Source: Pseudomonadota bacterium
GTDB taxonomy: Bacteria; Pseudomonadota; Alphaproteobacteria; Acetobacterales; Acetobacteraceae
Length of the DNA: 8,211 nucleotides
Reading direction: 5' to 3'
Assembly: GCA_021780935.1 (NCBI GenBank)
Contig: JAJXXT010000105.1
Span: 1 to 8,211, forward strand
The notes beneath the pieces are model-generated. The model was not told the origin of the DNA and ran no database searches. It worked only from the letters and a program-made list of their open reading frames with translations. Below, piece by piece: positions 1 through 5,512 of this stretch. The position numbers and the translations under genes were made by a program. The stretch's first letter is position 1. Each line of letters opens with the position of its first letter.

Positions 1-732
1 GTTGAAGACGATCTCGTTGTCGCACGCGGCGTCGCGCTGATGCTGCGCGGCTCCGGCGCGGTGGTCGACCAGGCCGACACCGGGGAAGAGGCGCTCGAAC
101 TCGCCCGCCACTACGACTACGACATCGTGGTGCTGGACCTGATGCTGCCGGATATCGAGGGGTTCGAGGTGGTGCGGCGGATGCGCGCGTCGCGCGTGGA
201 GACGCCGGTGCTGATCCTTTCCGGCCTCAACCGGCCATCGGCGAAGGTGAAGGGGCTCGGCGCCGGGGCCGACGACTATATCACCAAGCCGTTCGACCAG
301 GCTGAATTGCTGGCGCGGCTGCAGGCCGTGGTGCGAAGGAGCAAGGGTTTCAGCCAGCCGGTGCTGCATGCCGGCAACGTCCGGCTCAACCTCGATAGCC
401 GCGAGGTGACGGTGGGCGGCGCGGCCGTGCACCTCACCGGCAAGGAATACGCGATCCTGGAGCTGATGGTCCTGCGCAAGGGGATGGTGCTGACCAAGGA
501 TGCGTTCCTCAACCACCTCTATGGCGGGATCGATGAGCCGGAGATGAAAATCATCGACGTGTTCATCTGCAAGCTGCGCAAGAAGCTGGCGCAGGCCGGA
601 GCGGACAATCTGATCGGGACGGTCTGGGGGCGCGGCTACATGGTGCGCGACCCCGAGCGGGTCGCGGAGCGGGTGGCGGAACCGGCGATCCCGGTCCAGG
701 CGCGCGACGAGGAGCGCGTGCTGGCGGCCTGA
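1..732 (+). CDS. ctrA: CtrA cell-cycle response regulator (5' end cut by window)
   Basis: This is the master cell-cycle transcription factor of Alphaproteobacteria, a two-component response regulator phosphorylated through the CckA-ChpT relay. The open frame reaches base 1, so about five N-terminal residues lie outside. The first visible residues are VEDD, which correspond to residues 6-9 of Caulobacter CtrA. With that offset the phospho-acceptor is D51 (VVLDLMLPD), and S79 and K101 (TKPF) complete the receiver pocket. The winged-helix OmpR-type domain is nearly invariant, with HLTGKEY, FLNHLYGG, DEPE, KIIDVFICKLRKKL and TVWGRGY. The C-terminus is about 18 residues longer than in Caulobacter, partly through a tandem ERVA-ERVA repeat, yet it still ends in Leu-Ala-Ala; the terminal Ala-Ala is the ClpXP degradation signal in Caulobacter. 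The internal ATG at base 40 is not the start because the receiver acidic pocket lies upstream. The gene converges on the exporter gene. Confidence 0.96.
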   Translation, partial: VEDDLVVARGVALMLRGSGAVVDQADTGEEALELARHYDYDIVVLDLMLPDIEGFEVVRRMRASRVETPVLILSGLNRPSAKVKGLGAGADDYITKPFDQAELLARLQAVVRRSKGFSQPVLHAGNVRLNLDSREVTVGGAAVHLTGKEYAILELMVLRKGMVLTKDAFLNHLYGGIDEPEMKIIDVFICKLRKKLAQAGADNLIGTVWGRGYMVRDPERVAERVAEPAIPVQARDEERVLAA

Positions 733-735
733 CCC

Positions 736-762
736 GCCGGCAGCCTGATCGGGGCTGCTGGC
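736..762. terminator. Hairpin in the gap between convergent ctrA and lysE-like genes
   Basis: An inverted repeat starts 3 bases after the ctrA stop. Arms 736-745 and 753-762 form a 10-bp G+C-rich stem with one G-T pair and a 7-base loop. It is placed as expected for a ctrA terminator and may also act for the convergent gene. There is no run of T after it, so intrinsic termination is only inferred. Confidence 0.45.
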
Positions 763-817
763 CGGGTCTGATGGCGGTTCGATCGCTGGCGGATGGGCGG
801 GAGCGACGGCGGGCGCT

Positions 818-1432
818 TCAGGCGCGATGCCACAGCGCGGCGAGCGTGCCCTCGGCGATCAGGGTGATGCCGGCGAACCGGTTCGCCCTGCGGCGCGCAC
901 GGGCGGAGCGCAGCCGCTGGGCGAGCCGCGTGGCCAGCAGCGAATAGGAGCCGTCCACCAGCAGACCGCAGACGATCACGGTCGCGGCCATGATGGCGAC
1001 CTGGGGCGCGAACGGCGCGTGCGCGTCGAGGAACTGCGGCAGGAAGACCGCGAAGAAGAGCACGCCCTTCGGGTTCAGCACCGTGGTTGCGTAGGCGTGC
1101 AGGAAGATGCGCGGGCGCGAACGTGCCGGCCGGGCAGTCTCCGCCGCCGGCGGGGCACGCCAGGCGAGGATGCCGAGCACGACCAGGTAGAGGGCGCCGC
1201 CCAGCTTCAGGACGGTGAACGCCTCGGCTGAGGCCGCGAACAGCGCGCCCACCCCGAGTGCCGCGGCGAGCAGGATGGTGGCATCGCCGAGAGCCGTGCC
1301 GGCGACGACCGCGAGCGACGCAGGCCTGCCGCTGGTGATGGCGTAGGAGACGATGATGGCGATGACCGGGCCCGGGGCGGCCGCCATCAGCGTGTAGGCC
1401 AGCGCGAAGGCGACCCAGATGAAAAGATGCAT
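818..1432 (-). CDS. LysE/RhtB-family amino-acid or metabolite exporter
   Basis: The 204-residue protein has the normal length of the LysE/RhtB superfamily, inner-membrane carriers that export amino acids and related metabolites by proton antiport. Family marks are visible. The first membrane helix carries the APGP motif (residues 19-22). It is followed by a Gly/Ala-rich second helix with GTALGD (45-50) and a third hydrophobic segment (about 73-91). A basic loop (100-108) precedes the signature LNPKG (119-123), FFAVFLPQF (125-133) and two further hydrophobic stretches (about 143-158 and 186-200). The substrate cannot be told from sequence. ATG at 1432 is chosen because translation upstream of it runs into the dapA-like gene and is not protein-like. 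No Shine-Dalgarno sequence is seen; a 5-bp inverted repeat (1433-1437/1445-1449) abuts the start codon instead. Confidence 0.9.
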   Translation of the reverse strand: MHLFIWVAFALAYTLMAAAPGPVIAIIVSYAITSGRPASLAVVAGTALGDATILLAAALGVGALFAASAEAFTVLKLGGALYLVVLGILAWRAPPAAETARPARSRPRIFLHAYATTVLNPKGVLFFAVFLPQFLDAHAPFAPQVAIMAATVIVCGLLVDGSYSLLATRLAQRLRSARARRRANRFAGITLIAEGTLAALWHRA

Positions 1433-1450
1433 CCGGCACCGATAGCCGGT

Positions 1451-1488
1451 CGCGCGCGGGGGACGGTGGTCCGCCCCCACCGCGCGCG
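1451..1488. repeat. G+C-rich inverted repeat upstream of the exporter gene
   Basis: Arms 1451-1459 and 1480-1488 are perfectly complementary over 9 bp of alternating C and G. The stem continues for 3 bp (1460-1462/1476-1478) past a single bulged base at 1479. On the minus strand it lies between the dapA-like stop and the exporter start. It could help end dapA-like transcripts or lie in the exporter leader; which one is not determined. Confidence 0.5.
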
Positions 1489-1519
1489 GCCAGACCGATG
1501 CGGCCAGACCGATGCGGCC
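1486..1519. repeat. 14-bp tandem direct repeat, about 2.4 copies
   Basis: The unit GGCCAGACCGATGC occurs twice without a gap (1488-1501 and 1502-1515). Period-14 identity extends from 1486 to 1519. It sits in the gap between the dapA-like gene and the exporter gene and overlaps the end of the preceding inverted repeat. It may be simple slippage or a pair of protein-binding sites. Confidence 0.8.
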
Positions 1520-1525
1520 CGATCG

Positions 1526-1541
1526 GCGGGCGTGGGCCCGC
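1526..1541 (-). terminator. Short hairpin just after the dapA-like stop
   Basis: A 6-bp perfect stem (1526-1531/1536-1541, GCGGGC against GCCCGC) with a 4-base loop begins 3 bases beyond the dapA-like stop codon on the minus strand. There is no T-tract. It is a weak terminator candidate, possibly acting together with the larger inverted repeat at 1451-1488. Confidence 0.3.
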
Positions 1542-1544
1542 GCG

Positions 1545-2459
1545 TCAGGCGGCGAGCTTGAGGCCGGTCGCGTCGAACGTGGCGAACAGCTTCTGCGCGG
1601 CCTCCGCCGGGAGCGGCAGGTGCGGCGGACGCAGATGGTTCCAGGAGGCATCGCCGGTGCGGCGCGCAACCAGCGCCTTGAGTGCCGGGATCAGCGGTGC
1701 CGAGGTGACGGCCATGCGGATCGCCGCGAGCTGGACCTGTGCCGCTTCCGCCGCGGCGGTGCCGGCGTTGGCGTAGACCGCGGCACTGACCGCACAGCCG
1801 ACATTGGCGGCGGCCGTGATGCAGCCCGCGCCGCCCGCGCGCAGCAGATCGTGCAGCGCCCCATCATCGCCGCAATAGACCTCGAATCCGTCCTTGGCGA
1901 AGGCCTCGACATAGGATCTGGTGTTGGCGAAATCGCCTGAGGAATCCTTGATGCCCTGGAACACGCCTGGATGGGCGGCGCGCAGGCGCGCGATGAGCGG
2001 CACCGTGATCGGCACCGCGGACTGGGCAGGGAAATGGTAGAAATAAATCTTGGCGGCGCCGGCGATGCGCGTGGCCACCTCGGAGTAGTAGGCGAACAGC
2101 CCGTCCTCGCTTGGATTCTTGTAGAAGAAGGGCGGCAGCAGCAGGCATCCGGGTGCGCCGAGCGAGCCGGCGTGGCGGGTGAGCTTGACCGTATCGGTGA
2201 TGCTGGTGGTGCCGGTGCCGGGGAGCATCGCCCGCGCGGGGATGCCGCGGGCGACCAGGCCTTCCAGGATGGCGATGCGCTCCTCGATGCCGATCGAGTT
2301 GGCCTCGCCGGTGGTGCCGAGCACACCGAGGCCGTTGCAGCCATTGGCCAGCAGCCAGCGCGAGTGCGCGGCCATGCGGTCGAGATCGATCGAGAGATCG
2401 GCGTTCATCGCGGTCAGCACCGCGGCGTTCACGCCGCCAAAAATCGCATTCTTCATCAT
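1545..2459 (-). CDS. DapA/NanA-superfamily class I aldolase, substrate unknown
   Basis: The 304-residue protein is a full-length member of the dihydrodipicolinate synthase / N-acetylneuraminate lyase superfamily, TIM-barrel enzymes that form a Schiff base with pyruvate or another 2-oxo acid. Visible features are GTTGE (48-52), the PPFFYKNPSEDGL segment with Tyr113, the YHFP motif with catalytic Tyr141, and GIKDSSGD with Schiff-base Lys171. In true DHDPS the YNVPxR arginine binds aspartate semialdehyde; here that place holds Gln146 (YHFPAQ). A role in lysine synthesis is therefore doubtful, and a sugar-acid, hydroxyproline-type or other aldolase/dehydratase is more likely. The start is Met-Met at 2459, with GGAGAG six bases upstream; ATG 2456 is a possible alternative. 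It follows ycgN by 36 bp in the same direction, so co-transcription is likely but a functional link is not evident. Confidence 0.88.
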   Translation of the reverse strand: MMKNAIFGGVNAAVLTAMNADLSIDLDRMAAHSRWLLANGCNGLGVLGTTGEANSIGIEERIAILEGLVARGIPARAMLPGTGTTSITDTVKLTRHAGSLGAPGCLLLPPFFYKNPSEDGLFAYYSEVATRIAGAAKIYFYHFPAQSAVPITVPLIARLRAAHPGVFQGIKDSSGDFANTRSYVEAFAKDGFEVYCGDDGALHDLLRAGGAGCITAAANVGCAVSAAVYANAGTAAAEAAQVQLAAIRMAVTSAPLIPALKALVARRTGDASWNHLRPPHLPLPAEAAQKLFATFDATGLKLAA

Positions 2460-2465
2460 GTCCGT

Positions 2466-2471
2466 CTCTCC
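2466..2471 (-). promoter_or_regulatory. Ribosome binding site of the dapA-like gene
   Basis: GGAGAG on the minus strand lies six bases before ATG 2459 and nine before ATG 2456. It supports initiation at this Met-Met pair and shows independent translation despite the short distance from ycgN. Confidence 0.6.
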
Positions 2472-2495
2472 GGTGGTTGGCGCATCTGCGTGGTG

Positions 2496-2960
2496 TCAGG
2501 CGAATTCGGCGGGGCGGCGGCGCGGGCGGCGGCCGGGCCATTCGGCGATATGGTGCTCGAACGGCCCCGCGTCGCGCTCGCTCACCGCGCGGCCGATGAC
2601 CGAGGCGCCCGAGGCGACGACGGTTTCGGCGCGCTGGCTGCGCAGCGGGTGCCAGGGTGGCAGCGGTTTGCCCTCGGCGATCAGGCGATACGCACAGGAG
2701 GGTGGGAGCCAGTCGCTCTTGCGCACGATCTTGGGTGTGAGGCGGATGCAGTCCGGCACGCGGCGCTTGCGGTTGGCGTAATCGCGGCACCGGGCCGTCG
2801 TCAGGTCGAGGAGACGGCAGGCGACGTTGGTGAAGCTGAGTTCGTCGGTGGCCTCGTCGCGCAGCTTGTGCAGGCAGCAGCGCCCGCAGCCGTCGCAGAG
2901 CGATTCCCACTCGCGCGGCGTCATCGCCTCGAGTGTCTTGGTTTCCCAGAACGCAGGCAT
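2496..2960 (-). CDS. ycgN: YcgN/UPF0260 family Cys-cluster protein
   Basis: The 154-residue protein matches the YcgN (UPF0260) family across its length. It has the FWETKTL start, EWESLCDGCGRCCLHKL (17-33), FTNVACRLLD (43-52), the PDCI/RLTP segment (69-76), WLPPSCAYRLIAEGK (84-98) and LPPWHPL. Eight cysteines are conserved (22, 25, 28, 29, 48, 58, 71, 89); their CxxCxxCC-type spacing puts it in the zinc- or iron-chelating cluster-domain group. It is predicted to be soluble and cytoplasmic, and the biochemical role of the family is not established. The arginine-rich tail is typical of high-G+C relatives. No clear Shine-Dalgarno sequence precedes ATG 2960; an A+T-richer TAAATC lies about 10 bases before it, so a very short leader is possible. 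The gene is followed by the dapA-like gene after 36 bp. Confidence 0.93.
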   Translation of the reverse strand: MPAFWETKTLEAMTPREWESLCDGCGRCCLHKLRDEATDELSFTNVACRLLDLTTARCRDYANRKRRVPDCIRLTPKIVRKSDWLPPSCAYRLIAEGKPLPPWHPLRSQRAETVVASGASVIGRAVSERDAGPFEHHIAEWPGRRPRRRPAEFA

Positions 2961-2990
2961 GGCGGAAGATTTAGGCAGGAAAAGCCCGGA

Positions 2991-3012
2991 AAGCCAGGGC
3001 GACGCCCTGGCT
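2991..3012 (-). terminator. Perfect hairpin between the SYLF gene and ycgN
   Basis: AGCCAGGGC (2992-3000) and its complement (3004-3012) give a perfect 9-bp stem with a 3-base loop. Read on the minus strand it is followed by T-rich sequence (TTCCGGGCTTTTCC), which makes it the best intrinsic-terminator candidate for the SYLF gene. It also lies just upstream of ycgN. Confidence 0.55.
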
Positions 3013-3049
3013 CACGGGGTTGGAAACGTCGCGACCGGATCGTCGCGCT

Positions 3050-3068
3050 CCGGGGGCGATACCCCCGG
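3050..3068 (-). terminator. Hairpin 3 bases after the SYLF stop codon
   Basis: CCGGGGG (3050-3056) and CCCCCGG (3062-3068) form a 7-bp all-G+C stem with a 5-base loop directly after the SYLF stop codon. A third, 6-bp stem (3030-3035/3042-3047) lies between this one and the 2991-3012 hairpin. Together they probably terminate and stabilise the SYLF transcript. Confidence 0.45.
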
Positions 3069-3071
3069 GCC

Positions 3072-3770
3072 TCATTGGTCCGCGATATGCGCGAGCATCG
3101 CCTTGAGCGGCGCGTCGCCCTGGTTGTTGCCCTGGAAGTTGAGCACGATCTGCTGTGGCGAGAGCGGCTGGCCGTAATAGCTCTGGTTCCATTCGCTGCG
3201 GCTGGACAGCACGCTGCCATCGAGGGCGACCCCCGCGAACAGGCCGCGGTTGCTGGAGAAGGCAACGATGTCGGCGGTCAGGGCGGGGGTGAGGGAGCCC
3301 TGTATGCCGGCGCCATAGGCGGCGACGGCGACGCCGGCATCGGCGCCGAACTTGAAATGGCTGTCGAGCAGCGAGCGCAGGCCCTTGTCGGTCTCGACCA
3401 CCAGCACGACCTCGCTGTCCTGCACACCGGCCTGCAGGCCGAGGCTGCCGCTGCCGATGCCGTAGAAAGCGGGACCGGACCAGGCGGCCGGACCCGTGGC
3501 GCCGGTCGCCGAGCGGCCGACCAGGACGCAGCCGCCGCCGGATCCGCCAAGGATGAAGCCGGCCTTGAAGATGCGCGGGCAGACCATCACCGCCTTCGCC
3601 TTCTTCACCAGCGCCACCGCCTGCGGGTTCTGGTTCGGCGCGAACATCTCCTGCAGCGTCAGGGTGGAGCGGTCGACGAGGGATTGCTGGTCGGTCTGGG
3701 TCGCGCCGCTGCCGGCGCAGCCGGCGAGCGTCGCAGCGATGGCGAAGGCGCCGAAGAGACGGCGGATCAT
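3072..3770 (-). CDS. SYLF-domain (Ysc84/DUF500) lipid-binding lipoprotein
   Basis: The 232-residue protein begins with a lipoprotein signal peptide: Arg3-Arg4, a hydrophobic stretch, and the lipobox LAGC with the lipidated cysteine at 18. The mature part is a SYLF domain (Ysc84 actin-binding/DUF500). Visible family features are the AKAVMVCPRIFKAGFILGG segment (58-76), the Gly-rich stretch with GGGCVLVGR, PAFYGIGSGSLGLQAG, the VVLVVETDKGL strand and the AGVAVAAYGAG run. The C-terminal NRGLFAGVALDGSVL motif is followed by Tyr-Tyr-Gly. The domain binds phosphoinositides in eukaryotes; bacterial members are secreted or membrane-tethered and not functionally defined. Location is probably periplasmic, on the inner or outer membrane. 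The start is fixed by a strong AGGAGG five bases before ATG 3770. The gene appears to be monocistronic. Confidence 0.92.
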   Translation of the reverse strand: MIRRLFGAFAIAATLAGCAGSGATQTDQQSLVDRSTLTLQEMFAPNQNPQAVALVKKAKAVMVCPRIFKAGFILGGSGGGCVLVGRSATGATGPAAWSGPAFYGIGSGSLGLQAGVQDSEVVLVVETDKGLRSLLDSHFKFGADAGVAVAAYGAGIQGSLTPALTADIVAFSSNRGLFAGVALDGSVLSSRSEWNQSYYGQPLSPQQIVLNFQGNNQGDAPLKAMLAHIADQ

Positions 3771-3775
3771 GCGGT

Positions 3776-3781
3776 CCTCCT
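3776..3781 (-). promoter_or_regulatory. Strong ribosome binding site of the SYLF gene
   Basis: A perfect AGGAGG on the minus strand stands five bases before ATG 3770. It is the best Shine-Dalgarno sequence in the window and fixes the start of the lipoprotein at MIRRLFG, which also gives a signal peptide of normal length. Confidence 0.85.
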
Positions 3782-3786
3782 GTTTC

Positions 3787-3882
3787 CGGTGGCGTTCCTA
3801 CAAGTCCTGCCGATCGCGCCGCAATTGCGGCGTTGGCGTGGCCGGCGTGCCGCAAATCGGACGGAGCGCGGAAACGCCACCG
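3787..3882 (-). repeat. Structured gap between permease and SYLF genes
   Basis: A perfect 10-bp inverted repeat (CGGTGGCGTT 3787-3796; complement 3873-3882) brackets the gap; its right arm touches the permease stop codon. Inside lies a 16-bp perfect palindrome, CGCCGCAATTGCGGCG (3817-3832), and another copy of GCCGCAA at 3849-3855. On the minus-strand RNA, the segment from 3831-3825 can pair either with its palindrome half or with the copy at 3855-3849. The structure may end the ABC transcript or control the SYLF leader. Confidence 0.55.
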
Positions 3883-4698
3883 CTATTCGCCGATCGTGAG
3901 CAGCGCCCCGCGTACCCGGGCGGCGCGGAACTGGCGGGCGAAGAGCAGGGCGGCGGCGGCCATCCACAGCGCGTTGAGGCCGGTCGCCCATCCGAGATGG
4001 CCCCAGGCGATGACGCCGTGGTTGAGGACCGCGCGCATGCCCTCGAAGACATGCGCCGAGGGCAGGGCGAGGGCGAGCGGGCGCAGCGGCGCCGGCAGTG
4101 TCGCGACCGGGTAGAAAACGCAGGAGAACGGGGCCAGGCCGAACAGGACCGACCAGGCGAGCGCCTCCGCGCCCGCGCCATGGCGCAGGATCAGGCTCAC
4201 CACCGCGAGCGAGACCCACCAGCCCATCGCCATCAGGTTGACCGCGAAGAGGATGAGGATCGGGCCCATGGCGAAAAGGTTGAAGGCATAGAGCGCCCAG
4301 GCGAGCAGCACCGCAGGCAGGACGCCGGCGCAGGTGCGCAGGATCGACATCGCGAACAGCGCGGTGACGAGTTCCGCCGGGCGCAGCGGCGAGACGAAGA
4401 CATGGCCGAGGTTGCGCGACCAGATCTCCTCGAGGAAGGAGATCGCGACCCCCATCTGGCTGCGCAGCGCGATTTCCCACAGCAGCACGCCGCCCAGCAG
4501 GACGGAGACGGCGGCGAGCCAGTGACCGGTGGCGCCGGTGGCGCCGAGGCGGGCGGCGAAGAAGCGCGCGGTCAACCCCCAGATCACCATCTGCAACGTC
4601 GGCCAGTAGGCGAGTTCGACAAGGCGCGGCCAGGAACGGCGGTAGAGGGCGAGGTGGCGGAACAGCAAGCCCCAGATGCGACGCAGCGACGCGCGCAT
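3883..4698 (-). CDS. ABC-2 type exporter permease
   Basis: This 271-residue membrane protein is the transmembrane half of an ABC-2 family exporter. It has about six hydrophobic segments, roughly at residues 26-47, 58-79, 108-139, 143-172, 180-200 and 229-255. Between the second and third lies the typical cytoplasmic coupling region (ISFLEEIWSRNLGHVFVSPL, 86-105, leading into RPAELV). LPSAHVFEGMRAVL (212-225) is the usual ABC-2 element before the last helix. ATG 4698 overlaps the ATPase stop by one base (TGATG), which indicates translational coupling and a dedicated ATPase partner. The exported substrate cannot be read from sequence; lipid-linked glycans, polysaccharides and drugs are all precedented. 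An open frame continues upstream antisense of the ATPase frame but is not part of the protein. Confidence 0.9.
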   Translation of the reverse strand: MRASLRRIWGLLFRHLALYRRSWPRLVELAYWPTLQMVIWGLTARFFAARLGATGATGHWLAAVSVLLGGVLLWEIALRSQMGVAISFLEEIWSRNLGHVFVSPLRPAELVTALFAMSILRTCAGVLPAVLLAWALYAFNLFAMGPILILFAVNLMAMGWWVSLAVVSLILRHGAGAEALAWSVLFGLAPFSCVFYPVATLPAPLRPLALALPSAHVFEGMRAVLNHGVIAWGHLGWATGLNALWMAAAALLFARQFRAARVRGALLTIGE

Positions 4699-5441
4699 CA
4701 GGCGACGTCCCGCACGCGGTTGCGCGCGATGTCGAGAAAGACTTCTTCGAGGTCCTCGCGGCCGTAGCGGGCGATGAGTTCGGCGGGCGAGCCGCGATCG
4801 ACGATCCGGCCTTGCTTCATCATCAGGACCTGGTCGCACAGGCGCTCGACCTCGGCCATGTTGTGCGAGGCGAGCAGCAGGGCGCAGCCGCTCTCGGTAC
4901 GGTAGCGTTCGAGCCAGGTGCGGACGATGTCGCCGGTATCGGGGTCGAGGCTTGCGGTCGGTTCGTCGAGCAGCAGCAATTCGGGACGGTTGATCAACGA
5001 TTTCGCCAGCGCGACGCGGGTTTTCTGCCCGGCCGAGAGCTGGCCCGCCGGTCGGTCGAGCAGGTCCGCGAGGTCGAGTTCCTCGGCGAGTTCGCCGATC
5101 CGCCGCGCCGGATGCGCCACGTCGTAGAGGTGGGCGTAGACGGTCAGATTCTCGCGCACCGAGAGACGGTGCGGCAGGGCCACGTAGGGCGACGAGAAGT
5201 TCATGCGCGCCAGGGCGGCGAACCGGTCCCGCGCCATGTCGTGGCCGAGCGCCATGATGCGGCCCTGGGTCGGGATCAGGAGACCGAGCAGCATGGCGAT
5301 GGTCGTCGTTTTGCCGGCGCCATTGCCGCCGAGCAGGCCCACGGTCGCACCGCGCTCCACCGCGAAGGAGATCGCGTCCACGGCGGGCGCGGCGCCACCG
5401 GGGTAACGCTTGGTGAGGTTTTCGACGAACAGCGCGAGCAT
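4698..5441 (-). CDS. ABC exporter ATP-binding protein
   Basis: This 247-residue ATPase powers the adjacent ABC-2 permease. Motifs in order are Walker A GGNGAGKT (38-45), the signature LSAGQ (135-139, Ala in place of the first Gly), Walker B LLLLDEP (155-161) followed by the D-loop SLD (164-166), and the switch histidine in ASHNM. The usual Q-loop glutamine before the helical subdomain is not seen; the region reads RMNFSSPYVALPHRLSVREN (79-98), with Ser/Pro at the expected place. Overall it resembles the NodI/NatA/CcmA-like branch of ABC-2 ATPases. It lacks the long C-terminal extension of polysaccharide exporters such as Wzt. ATG 5441 gives a standard N-terminus but has no clear Shine-Dalgarno sequence. 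The metallopeptidase gene ends 71 bp upstream in the same direction, so read-through transcription is possible. Confidence 0.94.
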   Translation of the reverse strand: MLALFVENLTKRYPGGAAPAVDAISFAVERGATVGLLGGNGAGKTTTIAMLLGLLIPTQGRIMALGHDMARDRFAALARMNFSSPYVALPHRLSVRENLTVYAHLYDVAHPARRIGELAEELDLADLLDRPAGQLSAGQKTRVALAKSLINRPELLLLDEPTASLDPDTGDIVRTWLERYRTESGCALLLASHNMAEVERLCDQVLMMKQGRIVDRGSPAELIARYGREDLEEVFLDIARNRVRDVA

Positions 5442-5512
5442 GGCGCGTGGTTATGCGCGCAGCGCCGACGGAGCAAGCCATGCCGGACGCGCGGCGCGGC
5501 GGGCGCCGTCGC

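Noticed and set aside
636..1439. Alternative minus-strand frames over the ctrA end and the exporter gene
   Set aside because: They lack membrane helices or motifs, whereas the chosen frame carries APGP, LNPKG and the hydrophobic pattern of LysE/RhtB proteins.
1486..1519. CRISPR-like repeat
   Set aside because: The two 14-bp copies are directly adjacent with no spacers and no cas genes are present.
1971..3899. Very long plus-strand open frame opposite the aldolase, ycgN and SYLF genes
   Set aside because: It is antisense to three well-supported genes, its composition is low-complexity Gly/Arg/Ala, and it matches no domain. It arises from the high G+C content.
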